This document shows positions 7,206-12,333 of a DNA stretch of 27,884 bases, piece by piece. The notes under the pieces are model-generated. The model was not told the origin of the DNA. It did not search any database and saw nothing but the letters and a program-made list of their open reading frames with translations. The stretch is from a virus: positions 1-27,884 of IMG/VR virus record IMGVR_UViG_3300030328_002028. The stretch is one strand, 5' to 3'. Made by a program: the position numbers and the translations under genes. Within the stretch, counting starts at the first letter, position 1. Each line of letters begins with the position of its first letter.

Positions 7206-7599
7206 AACTTGCTTTAAGTTAATAACAGTAAGTTCATAAATACAACGCTTTATATACGCATTAGTTTCAAGTACTCTTACGAATTTGTAACTAGAATGCG
7301 AGTGAGAGAGACATATTACAAGTACCCCCCTTGGAATCGGGTTGTGCCATCTGTTCTAGGTTGAGTTCAACGGTTGAGTTGGGTTCAATTGAACAGCTCG
7401 GTGTTCGCCTTGCTCACCCGTCTCTATGGCCCACCCGTAGTGACTCTTCGAGCATACCCTGTGTTCATACACTACACTCACACACCCTTGCTCAGGAAGA
7501 GTAACTAATATAAATCCATACAGTACAACAGCGTACTTATGTCTTTATACTTCCTCTATGTATGGCACTTATGCCTTAATATACATAAAGGATAACACT
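7206..7599. other. Divergent intergenic region, candidate control or origin region
   Basis: 394 bases separate the leftward packaging block from the rightward early block, with no credible gene. The part at about 7320-7500 is richer in G+C than its surroundings. It holds a perfect palindrome GTTCAATTGAAC (7383-7394), a related imperfect one GTTGA-GT-TCAAC (7360-7371), two GGTTGAGTT copies (7359-7367 and 7372-7380), two CCTTGCTCA copies (7408-7416 and 7486-7494), two CACCCG and two GTGTTC. The right end has AGGAAG (about 7495-7500) complementary to CTTCCT (7550-7555), enclosing the hairpin AGTAC-AACAGC-GTACT. Such clustered short repeats suit an origin or operator region. No tRNA cloverleaf was found on either strand. 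Confidence 0.45.
7551..7566 (+). promoter_or_regulatory. TTCCTCTATGTAT element, copy a
   Basis: First of nine copies. The sequence is TTCCTCTATGTATGGC and is followed by a short hairpin GGCA-CTTA-TGCC. Over 25 bases it differs from copy b at only two positions. It lies 34 bases upstream of the 79-aa gene start. Likely a phage-specific promoter or RNA-processing signal; which one is not decidable from sequence. Confidence 0.5.
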
Positions 7600-7839
7600 A
7601 TGGAAATACTAAAAGACATCAAAGATATAGTCTTTACTAACAATATATCAGAGCCTATTGTAATGCGATCACCTGCTGGATGGTACATCGGTACCATCTA
7701 CAATGATGATGGACTGATAATGCCAAATGAAAGGCTTACTAGTTATATGTCAAAGGATAATGCTATTGCATTGGAAGAAGTAATCGTTATAAATGATGAT
7801 GGACAAATTTACAATCCAACAAATATTAGAGGAGAATAA
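7600..7839 (+). CDS. 79-aa early protein of unknown function
   Basis: No family recognised. An acidic protein, MEILKDIKDIVFTNNISEPI..., with a likely beta-rich core (VMRSPAGWYIGTIYNDDGLI). I chose the ATG at 7600 because it follows AAAGGAT at good distance. An in-frame ATG at 7558 lies inside repeat element a and would add 14 residues without a ribosome site. It is first of the rightward genes and is closed by a strong terminator. Confidence 0.65.
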   Translation: MEILKDIKDIVFTNNISEPIVMRSPAGWYIGTIYNDDGLIMPNERLTSYMSKDNAIALEEVIVINDDGQIYNPTNIRGE

Positions 7840-7846
7840 AAAATAG

Positions 7847-7871
7847 AGCCCTACTTCGGTAGGGCTTTTTT
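7847..7871 (+). terminator. Rho-independent terminator after the 79-aa gene
   Basis: An 8-bp GC-rich stem AGCCCTAC/GTAGGGCT closed by a UUCG tetraloop is followed by six T residues. This is a textbook intrinsic terminator. The T-tract runs directly into copy b of the TTCCTCTATGTAT element, so termination and the next element share bases. Confidence 0.9.
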
Positions 7872-7885
7872 CCTCTATGTATGGC
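7870..7885 (+). promoter_or_regulatory. TTCCTCTATGTAT element, copy b
   Basis: TTCCTCTATGTATGGC begins in the T-tract of the preceding terminator. It is followed by the hairpin TATGGC-AATTAC-GCCATA at the presumed 5' end of the next message. The 85-aa gene starts 30 bases downstream with AGGAG. Confidence 0.55.
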
Positions 7886-7915
7886 AATTACGCCATATAA
7901 CCATAGGAGAATATT

Positions 7916-8173
7916 ATGTTAAGTAAAGTCAAAGGTATGTTAACAGATACAGCTTGGTTTGCTGTTGGCGTTACAGCCATAGCAGTTGAGAAAAGCTGTG
8001 AAGTTGTCAAAGACATCGCTAGTGAAGTCAAGGATGGTGCACCTCAAGAATATGCCAAATGGGTATATAGAGATACCAAGTACAAATGTCGTAAGATTCA
8101 TGCAAAGTATCATTGTCCTGATAATGAACCATTGCACTTCCATCACGATGGTTGTCCAGCCTGCGATGGCTAG
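7916..8173 (+). CDS. 85-aa protein with His/Cys-rich C-terminus
   Basis: No family recognised. The N-terminal half contains an amphipathic to hydrophobic stretch (TDTAWFAVGVTAIAVEKSCE) that might associate with a membrane. The C-terminal 30 residues are rich in Cys and His: KCRKIHAKYHC, then LHFHHDGCPACDG, a probable metal-binding cluster. The ATG follows AGGAG at good spacing. The gene stands alone between two terminator-plus-element junctions, so it is probably its own transcription unit. Confidence 0.7.
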   Translation: MLSKVKGMLTDTAWFAVGVTAIAVEKSCEVVKDIASEVKDGAPQEYAKWVYRDTKYKCRKIHAKYHCPDNEPLHFHHDGCPACDG

Positions 8174-8180
8174 TAAGATT

Positions 8181-8210
8181 ATAGCCCTGCTGTATAGTGG
8201 GGCTATATTT
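8181..8210 (+). terminator. Probable terminator after the 85-aa gene
   Basis: A 7-bp stem ATAGCCC/GGGCTAT (8181-8187 and 8200-8206) encloses a 12-base loop and is followed by ATTT and then element c. The U-tract is short, so efficiency is uncertain. The arrangement repeats that at 7847. Confidence 0.6.
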
Positions 8211-8224
8211 CCTCTATGTATAAC
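8209..8224 (+). promoter_or_regulatory. TTCCTCTATGTAT element, copy c
   Basis: TTCCTCTATGTATAAC directly follows the hairpin at 8181 and lies 4 bases before the structured leader of the 109-aa gene. Confidence 0.5.
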
Positions 8225-8227
8225 TAA

Positions 8228-8293
8228 CTAGGGAATTATAAACCAACTTGGATAGTGAACCTATCGTAGCACTTACCCAGACTAATTCCCTAG
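8228..8293 (+). ncRNA. Structured 5' leader with 11-bp closing stem
   Basis: CTAGGGAATTA (8228-8238) is perfectly complementary to TAATTCCCTAG (8283-8293). The enclosed 44 bases can form small hairpins: CCAA-C-TTGG (8243-8251), GATAG-TGAAC-CTATC (8251-8265) and GTA-GCACT-TAC. A ribosome site AAGGAG lies just after the closing stem. It could be a cis-acting leader controlling the 109-aa gene or a stability element. It matches no riboswitch class or tRNA that I know. Confidence 0.5.
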
Positions 8294-8314
8294 AAACTAA
8301 TAAAGGAGTCATTA

Positions 8315-8644
8315 ATGAAATTACCTGAAATAGTAAAAAGACCTAATATTCTATCAATAGAAGAACAAAAAGAGTTTCTTGAAAATTGCTCTCTTACTAA
8401 AGAAGATCTAATAGAGCTTGCCTCTATGGAAATGCATACAACAATAGAGCTAAGAAAAGTAAAACGAAGTCTTCTAAGGCAAATAAAAGAACTTTCACAG
8501 ATGAATGGAGAGTTAAGAAGAGAAATTCACGACCTTAATGATAGATACGATGAAGTTACAAAATCTTGGTTTTCTAAACTATTCGTATGGAAAAGAAAGT
8601 TGTTTAAACTTAGCATTAGGAATCCATTTTACATCCAAAGCTAA
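8315..8644 (+). CDS. 109-aa coiled-coil protein of unknown function
   Basis: No family recognised. The start MKLPEIVKRPNILSIEEQKE follows AAGGAG at good distance. Residues ~45-85 (ELRKVKRSLLRQIKELSQMN, then GELRREIHDLNDRYDEV) have heptad-like hydrophobic spacing and high charge, indicating a coiled coil. The C-terminus (WFSKLFVWKRKLFKLS) is basic and aromatic, possibly membrane- or nucleic-acid-associated. It lies alone between structured intergenic elements. Confidence 0.65.
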   Translation: MKLPEIVKRPNILSIEEQKEFLENCSLTKEDLIELASMEMHTTIELRKVKRSLLRQIKELSQMNGELRREIHDLNDRYDEVTKSWFSKLFVWKRKLFKLSIRNPFYIQS

Positions 8645-8648
8645 AACC

Positions 8649-8664
8649 TTCCTCTATGTATAAA
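8649..8664 (+). promoter_or_regulatory. TTCCTCTATGTAT element, copy d
   Basis: TTCCTCTATGTATAAA immediately follows the stop of the 109-aa gene. No gene lies between it and copy e 113 bases further on, so if it is a promoter it transcribes a non-coding RNA. Confidence 0.5.
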
Positions 8665-8779
8665 GTCCCTCTGTAAAATTCCCCATAATTGGGTTGGAGG
8701 GCAAATTTTAGACCTAAAGCATCTTGGTAGCCATACTTTTAAGTTTGAGCGTAAAACCTTGATCCTTTGGTCTATTTTT
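8660..8779 (+). ncRNA. Candidate small non-coding RNA with possible pseudoknot
   Basis: About 120 bases bounded by element d and by a stem with T-tract just before element e; no ORF with a ribosome site is present. CCCTC (8667-8671) pairs with GAGGG (8697-8701), while TAAAATT (8674-8680) pairs with AATTTTA (8704-8710). The order makes an H-type pseudoknot. CCC-ATAATT-GGG (8682-8693) can form inside the second helix. The 3' part is enclosed by TAGACC/GGTCTA (8709-8714 and 8769-8774), extended by AAAG/CTTT past a bulge, then TTTTT (8775-8779). This is promoter-structure-terminator layout. No known RNA family recognised. Confidence 0.45.
8709..8779 (+). terminator. Possible terminator with large loop
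   Basis: TAGACC-T-AAAG pairs with CTTT-GGTCTA (10 bp with one bulged T), followed by TTTTT that merges into element e. The large apical region makes it atypical for an intrinsic terminator. Confidence 0.4.
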
Positions 8780-8793
8780 CCTCTATGTCTAAA
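8778..8793 (+). promoter_or_regulatory. TTCCTCTATGTAT element, copy e
   Basis: TTCCTCTATGTCTAAA, overlapping the T-tract of the stem at 8709-8779, is 27 bases upstream of the 225-aa nuclease-like gene, which has AAGGAG. Confidence 0.5.
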
Positions 8794-8819
8794 CAATCTC
8801 AACAAGGAGTGATCTAACC

Positions 8820-9497
8820 ATGAAAAAGAATGAACTTTCTAAATTAAAAGCTAAACAGCTTAAACAAACAGAGACTGTAAAGTATAAAAAGACTTTTCAA
8901 TCTCTTAACAAAGATGTACCAAACAATAAGCGTAAAGGCGGTAAGCATCAGCCTTATAAATCTACTCGTAAAGAAAATAAAACTGCTATGTCTTATTTAA
9001 ATACTGCTATTATTGGTAAAATAGGAGAAAATAGAGTAGAAAACCATCTACTTGAGAATGGTTATCAAGTATTCAGCCCATCTGCTGATACTTGGGGAAT
9101 TGATTTTGTATGTTTCAAGCCAAAGCTATGGAATAACGAATGGAAAGTCAATTTGATAACAATTCAAGTAAAATACCACACTAGATGTTACAATACTTCA
9201 TTTGGTAAGTCATTAAAAGTGAATTTTACTGAAAATTATGCTGATTGGATTGCAGTACCTATTGACAGAGGATTTGTAGATGATCATGAACATATTATCT
9301 ACTATCCTAATGAAAAGAAAGGTGTTCGTCATGCAAGAGAGTTTTCCTTTAGGGATACCTCAACAATGATGCCTACGCATAAAAAGTATAAGAATCAACA
9401 TCCAAGACGCTGGGCTAAATATTGGTATGATCTACCAACACCTAGACCCAAAGGAGGTTGGGACAAACTGATCAAATCAAAGTTGAAGTTTGATTAA
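8820..9497 (+). CDS. PD-(D/E)XK nuclease-like protein
   Basis: The 225-residue protein starts with a Lys-rich basic tail (residues 1-55), then a domain with the signature of PD-(D/E)XK nucleases. A first helix with IGKIGENRVENHLLENGYQV (E70 or E74 candidate), GIDFVCFKP with D95, and ITIQVKYH with Q116-x-K118 form the D...(E/Q)-x-K active site. The arrangement resembles small group I-type homing nucleases and Holliday-junction-resolvase-like proteins. The C-terminal third is basic and aromatic (HPRRWAKYWYDLP). Likely a DNA endonuclease, whether in recombination, host DNA breakdown or exclusion of competitors is unknown. The ATG follows AAGGAG. It lies alone after element e, and a structured terminator region follows. 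Confidence 0.7.
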   Translation: MKKNELSKLKAKQLKQTETVKYKKTFQSLNKDVPNNKRKGGKHQPYKSTRKENKTAMSYLNTAIIGKIGENRVENHLLENGYQVFSPSADTWGIDFVCFKPKLWNNEWKVNLITIQVKYHTRCYNTSFGKSLKVNFTENYADWIAVPIDRGFVDDHEHIIYYPNEKKGVRHAREFSFRDTSTMMPTHKKYKNQHPRRWAKYWYDLPTPRPKGGWDKLIKSKLKFD

Positions 9498-9506
9498 CAA
9501 CAAACA

Positions 9507-9573
9507 GGGGGGCGTATAACAAGCTACGCTCCCCATTTAACCCTAGTAATCTCGTGTTTACGCTTGTTTTTTT
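9507..9573 (+). terminator. Terminator region with hairpin-loop pseudoknot potential
   Basis: GGGGGGCGTA (9507-9516) pairs with TACGCTCCCC (9525-9534), 10 bp with one G-T pair. The loop bases AACAAGC (9518-9524) are perfectly complementary to GCTTGTT (9562-9568), which is followed by more T residues (9569-9573). Either the loop pairs downstream as an H-type pseudoknot, or the AACAAGC/GCTTGTT stem forms a simple terminator. Confidence 0.55.
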
Positions 9574-9622
9574 CATTATACAACACCATCTTCACCTAAA
9601 CAATAATCAAGCTAAATACAGC

Positions 9623-9638
9623 TTCCTCTATTTATAAA
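9623..9638 (+). promoter_or_regulatory. TTCCTCTAT element, copy f
   Basis: TTCCTCTATTTATAAA, whose first bases are the 3' arm of the hairpin AAGCT-AAATAC-AGCTT (9609-9624). It precedes the structured non-coding stretch 9647-9891 by nine bases. Confidence 0.5.
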
Positions 9639-9646
9639 CATTTATA

Positions 9647-9891
9647 TGGGTAATTCATAAGTGTAAACAATTCCTTGACGATGGGAATAAACACCTGATA
9701 AGTTAAACTACAAATTTCCAATTGTTGGCACAGTTGAAGAACAAGCAATGTACAAATGTATAAGCTTAGAAATTTGTTACATCGGAATATTGTAAAAAAA
9801 ACAACCTTAGTCGTTATTTGCCACGATATTATACAGGTTTAACATTTTCTGCAGATTATGTTATTAACTTGGAGTCCTGTTGAATTACCCA
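9647..9891 (+). ncRNA. Candidate ~245-nt structured non-coding RNA
   Basis: TGGGTAATTCA (9647-9657) and TGAATTACCCA (9881-9891) are perfect 11-bp complements that close the interval. Inside lie GTGT/ACAC with ATTCC/GGAAT (9661-9694), CCAA-TTG-TTGG near 9719, ATGTA-CAAAT/ATTTG-T-TACAT (9748-9782), TCGT/ACGA (9811-9826) and AACAT/ATGTT (9841-9862). Element f starts 24 bases before it, and element g follows by six bases. No ORF has a ribosome site. A closing helix with several internal arms is the shape of a folded RNA. It resembles no family I know; short A+T-rich helices can also arise by chance, but the closing stem is long. Confidence 0.45.
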
Positions 9892-9897
9892 AAAAAC

Positions 9898-9913
9898 TTC
9901 CTCTATTTTTGGA
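9898..9913 (+). promoter_or_regulatory. TTCCTCTAT element, copy g, with 5' hairpin
   Basis: TTCCTCTATTTTTGGA; the hairpin TTTGGAT/ATCCAAA (9908-9914 and 9924-9930) overlaps its end, as at copies a and b. The 112-aa gene starts 44 bases later with AAGGAG. Confidence 0.5.
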
Positions 9914-9957
9914 TGCATTGTGTATCCAAATAATAACCATAAGAAAAGGAGTCAATC

Positions 9958-10296
9958 ATGACTGTTTTAAAGAACATTTTAAAATCATTTTCATCACTTG
10001 CTGATAAAGCACCTGAGAAAGAGTACGAAAATCTCTGGTTACAGCGATCTAAAGAAAATGATGATGGAACATACAGTAATCAAACTACTAGCATTGAAGT
10101 ATTGAAATCAGATACAACTGATGAATTTGTCTACAATGCTTGGGCTAGAGTTACTGAAGAGGGTCTATCAGATATGGATAAATTTGTAGAAGAAGAACTT
10201 ATACCTAATGGGATGAGACTTCTTAGAGATACAAAGTTGCTATCTGCTGATAGTGGTTCCATACGATTCATGATTGCTAGAAACATAGCATCATAA
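9958..10296 (+). CDS. 112-aa early protein of unknown function
   Basis: No family recognised. MTVLKNILKSFSSLADKAPE..., acidic overall, with an amphipathic N-terminal helix followed by mixed helix and strand (TSIEVLKSDTTDEFVYNAW). No cysteine or membrane segment. ATG preceded by AAGGAGT at good distance. It is flanked by element g upstream and a strong terminator downstream, so it is likely a monocistronic unit. Confidence 0.68.
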   Translation: MTVLKNILKSFSSLADKAPEKEYENLWLQRSKENDDGTYSNQTTSIEVLKSDTTDEFVYNAWARVTEEGLSDMDKFVEEELIPNGMRLLRDTKLLSADSGSIRFMIARNIAS

Positions 10297-10302
10297 CTAA
10301 AA

Positions 10303-10333
10303 AGGCACATGGGACATCCTATGTGCTTTTTTT
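10303..10333 (+). terminator. Rho-independent terminator after the 112-aa gene
   Basis: AGGCACAT pairs with ATGTGCTT (6 strong bp, extended by a wobble and A-T pairs) around a 10-base loop and is followed by a run of seven T residues. Clear intrinsic terminator. Confidence 0.88.
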
Positions 10334-10546
10334 ACGCTTCGCTACACTCAGCGGAACAGATTTTTAAAATGTGTTTTACCCAGTATATTTAAAAAAATGG
10401 ACAGTAAAAACAAGATTTGAGCAACAAGACTATTGACTGTAAATGCAGATATTAGTATATTTAACAGCTACAACAAGGAAGATGACAAGACTTTTAAAAA
10501 CAATATTACTTATGGTTAGGTAAAACAAGCTAAGGCTTGTGGATTA

Positions 10547-10583
10547 GGAGGCAGTGTGTAATAGCACTGCTTCCTTTATTTAT
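10547..10583 (+). terminator. Hairpin overlapping element h
   Basis: GGAGGCAGTG (10547-10556) pairs with CACTGCTTCC (10565-10574), 10 bp with one G-T pair, loop of eight, followed by TTTATTTAT. The 3' arm contains the first bases of element h. It may be a weak terminator. An 18-base copy of its 3' arm and tail recurs at 14646. Confidence 0.55.
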
Positions 10584-10586
10584 AAT
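10571..10586 (+). promoter_or_regulatory. TTCCTTTAT element, copy h
   Basis: TTCCTTTATTTATAAT; C-to-T variant of the core. It directly precedes the closed leader of the tiny-gene operon. Confidence 0.45.
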
Positions 10587-10671
10587 ATTGCCTATCTAAC
10601 GCAACAGTTGTTTCGCTCCATTTGATACACTGTGGCTCCGTTACAATCCGTTGGAGTCGGATATAGGCAAT
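10587..10671 (+). ncRNA. Structured 5' leader with 9-bp closing stem
   Basis: ATTGCCTAT (10587-10595) pairs perfectly with ATAGGCAAT (10663-10671). Inside, GGCTCC/GGAGTC (10634-10639 and 10653-10658, one wobble) encloses GTTACAATCCGTT. AAGGAG of the 93-aa gene follows. Same architecture as 8228-8293, with unrelated sequence. Confidence 0.48.
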
Positions 10672-10693
10672 AATTAACAAAAAGGAGTAAGTA

Positions 10694-10975
10694 ATGAAAT
10701 ACTTTACAGACGAACTTGCAGAGGAACTGCAAAAAGAGGCTGATGCTAGGCAAGTACCTATAGAGTCTTTATTAGCAGAAATGGAAATTCCACAAAGCAC
10801 ATTAGATGAAAAGATAAACTATAAACAATATCTGTTTATAAAAAGCATATCTAACTCAGCAGTAAAATATGGACTATTCGGATTGCTAGGCAAAGACTAT
10901 GAAAAAGAGATTAACTTGATTGACGATACGGCAGAAGTGACCAATAGTTGTATAGTAGATCTACTAAATCAATAA
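10694..10975 (+). CDS. 93-aa acidic protein of unknown function
   Basis: No family recognised. MKYFTDELAEELQKEADARQ... is strongly acidic and helical, with a hydrophobic middle (YLFIKSISNSAVKYGLFGLL) too polar to be a sure membrane span. ATG preceded by AAGGAG. First gene of a run of tightly packed small genes (10694-13047) behind element h. Confidence 0.68.
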   Translation: MKYFTDELAEELQKEADARQVPIESLLAEMEIPQSTLDEKINYKQYLFIKSISNSAVKYGLFGLLGKDYEKEINLIDDTAEVTNSCIVDLLNQ

Positions 10976-10991
10976 AGAAAAGGAATAGACA

Positions 10992-11210
10992 ATGGAAGAT
11001 CAACAATTAACATTTAATGAAAATGTTATAAAACAACTAAACAAATACTTAACCAACATGGAATATATAAATTCAGAATTAGATGCATTATGGGATAGAA
11101 TAGATAACCTTAAGGAATCTGTATCAGATATATCTGGAGAAATGGAATATCTAGGAGATGAAATGCGGAAAAAGATAGAAAATTTGAAAGAGGTTGAAAA
11201 TGATAACTGA
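10992..11210 (+). CDS. 72-aa coiled-coil protein
   Basis: No family recognised. Almost the whole chain has heptad spacing and high charge (YINSELDALWDRIDNLKESV, SDISGEMEYLGDEMRKKI), indicating a coiled coil. The ATG follows AAAGGAA after a 16-base gap from the previous stop. Its end overlaps the next gene by 11 bases. Confidence 0.65.
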   Translation: MEDQQLTFNENVIKQLNKYLTNMEYINSELDALWDRIDNLKESVSDISGEMEYLGDEMRKKIENLKEVENDN

Positions 11211-11382
11211 AAATGATATAATGATAGATGACATATCAGATGAAGTATTTGAAAATATAGAACAAGCAATAGATAGAGAGCTTGAATTTATTATGGAAGA
11301 ATACGGATTAAATATAGACATAATAAATCAATTGTATCATGCTTGGTTAATAAAAGAAACAAAGGAAGTAAACAATGAATAA
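11200..11382 (+). CDS. 60-aa acidic protein of unknown function
   Basis: No family recognised. MITENDIMIDDISDEVFENI..., very acidic, probably helical. I chose the ATG at 11200, which has GAGG six bases upstream. A TTG six bases earlier gives a longer frame without better support. It overlaps the genes on both sides (11 and 8 bases). Confidence 0.6.
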   Translation: MITENDIMIDDISDEVFENIEQAIDRELEFIMEEYGLNIDIINQLYHAWLIKETKEVNNE

Positions 11383-11653
11383 AACTACAACATTCGCAAC
11401 TGTCGCAAAAGGAGCAAGTTATTTAGCACTAGCTTTGAATCAGATGTTAAAACTGGCAACTAATGGTGCGAGATTAGCAATTGATTCCTTTGCTGACAGG
11501 AGACGATACAATATAGAACTATTAGTACAAGGTGCAACAATTGAAACTAAAGAAAATCAATCTGGAGCACAATTAAGTAGAATTGTAAGAATAATGGGAG
11601 AGGTTGGTGTAGACCAAGCGATCATAACAGATGTACAAAAGGATAAATCATGA
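11375..11653 (+). CDS. 92-aa protein with hydrophobic N-terminus
   Basis: No family recognised. MNKTTTFATVAKGASYLALA... has a moderately hydrophobic, small-residue N-terminal helix, then a basic region (RLAIDSFADRRRYNIELLVQ). It starts within the last codons of the previous gene, with GGAAG as ribosome site, and overlaps the next small ORF as ATGA. Confidence 0.65.
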   Translation: MNKTTTFATVAKGASYLALALNQMLKLATNGARLAIDSFADRRRYNIELLVQGATIETKENQSGAQLSRIVRIMGEVGVDQAIITDVQKDKS

Positions 11654-11805
11654 TAATACTAGACCTACCAAATTGGATGATCTATATATCATGGTTCATC
11701 TTTGTGAATATGGGAGCAGCTTTCAGTTTGATACTTTGGATGTGGGCATTGAATAAATGGGACATGAGAAAGGAGAAAACTAATGAGTTCAAAAGAATCC
11801 ATTAA
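11650..11805 (+). CDS. 51-aa small membrane protein
   Basis: The ATG overlaps the TGA of the 92-aa gene (ATGA). The 51-residue product has a clear membrane segment rich in W, I and F (NWMIYISWFIFVNMGAAFSL, then ILWMWAL), followed by a charged tail (NKWDMRKEKTNEFKRIH). It runs to TAA at 11803-11805 and overlaps the start of the next gene by 23 bases. Single-pass inner-membrane protein, perhaps holin-like in shape, but no lysis genes are nearby. Function unknown. Confidence 0.62.
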   Translation: MIILDLPNWMIYISWFIFVNMGAAFSLILWMWALNKWDMRKEKTNEFKRIH

Positions 11806-12130
11806 AAGACAATTAATAAAAGAAACAGCACTAAATGATTTAAAACAAGCAAATATGCTGAAAGGAATTGAAAATATGGGAAAAGTAAAAAGTTATTATC
11901 ATAACGAACTTCTATTGGAAAGAGAAAATGATATAAAGACTTTAAACAAAAATAATCAAGAGTTAAATAAATATGTAGCAAAATTAAGGTATGCTTTACT
12001 AGAAGTAAGAACAAACCTTATAGCTGTAAAAGCAGATATGCATGTAAATGTTCTTGAAAACATAGAATCAGCAACTGACAAAATAGACACTTGTCGTGTA
12101 ATCATAAAAGATGTCTTGAACGATGGTTAA
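11783..12130 (+). CDS. 115-aa coiled-coil protein
   Basis: No family recognised. The middle (LERENDIKTLNKNNQELNKY, VAKLRYALLEVRTNLI) shows strong heptad spacing, so a long coiled coil is likely. ATG at 11783 follows AAGGAG. It overlaps neighbours on both sides (23 and 8 bases). Confidence 0.65.
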   Translation: MSSKESIKRQLIKETALNDLKQANMLKGIENMGKVKSYYHNELLLERENDIKTLNKNNQELNKYVAKLRYALLEVRTNLIAVKADMHVNVLENIESATDKIDTCRVIIKDVLNDG

Positions 12131-12332
12131 TAAAATAACACCAGATAAAAGACCAGCATTGGCCTTTGATGATGCAGGCGAAGTAGAGATAATACAAATA
12201 GCATTAAGAACATATAAAAATAAGCAGGAGTTTTACGAGCCTAAACGAAGAGATATGTTTGTTAATAAAATTAACGGAATGCTAGATGAATTAGACAAGG
12301 TAATATTAATGTTTAATAAAAAGGAGAAATAA
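12123..12332 (+). CDS. 69-aa basic protein of unknown function
   Basis: No family recognised. MVNKITPDKRPALAFDDAGE..., mixed charge, helical C-terminus (MLDELDKVILMFNKKEK). The start overlaps the previous stop by eight bases, with a weak ribosome site (GATG context), so coupling is likely. A strong AAGGAG at its end serves the DUF932-like gene. Confidence 0.6.
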   Translation: MVNKITPDKRPALAFDDAGEVEIIQIALRTYKNKQEFYEPKRRDMFVNKINGMLDELDKVILMFNKKEK

Positions 12333-12333
12333 A

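Larger units (their letters stand above)
9498..9957 (+). other. 460-base non-coding region with terminator, two repeat elements and a structured RNA candidate
   Basis: No ORF with a ribosome site is present on either strand. In order it contains a GC-rich hairpin and T-tract (9507-9573), the hairpin AAGCT-AAATAC-AGCTT with element f (9609-9638), a long closed structure (9647-9891), and element g with a 7-bp hairpin TTTGGAT/ATCCAAA (9898-9930) just before the ribosome site of the 112-aa gene. Components are listed separately. Confidence 0.6.
10334..10693 (+). other. Non-coding stretch before the tiny-gene operon
   Basis: With the preceding terminator this makes a 397-base gap without a supported gene. 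It holds hairpins CGCT-ACACTC-AGCG (near 10341), ACAGT...ACTGT (near 10399-10441) and ACAAGC-TAAG-GCTTGT (10525-10540), two AGTATATTTAA copies (near 10381 and 10453), then a terminator-like hairpin with element h and a closed leader, listed separately. The part 10334-10546 has no recognisable promoter. A 26-codon ATG frame at 10443 lacks a ribosome site. Confidence 0.5.

Noticed and set aside
7288-7356. 22-codon frame starting MRVRETYYKYPPW in the divergent region
   Set aside because: No ribosome site and it crosses the repeat island; probably chance.
7320-7500. tRNA or tRNA-like gene in the GC-richer island
   Set aside because: No acceptor stem or TTC-arm with correct spacing was found on either strand; the palindromes do not form a cloverleaf.
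7558-7599. Longer start for the 79-aa gene
   Set aside because: The earlier ATG is inside repeat element a and lacks a ribosome site; the ATG at 7600 has AAAGGAT.
7551-9912. CRISPR-like array, because the TTCCTCTAT element recurs
   Set aside because: Copies are short, unevenly spaced by about 100 to 850 bases and separated by genes, unlike CRISPR repeats.
10443-10523. 26-codon ATG frame in the non-coding stretch before the tiny-gene operon
   Set aside because: No ribosome site, no overlap with neighbours and no recognisable composition.
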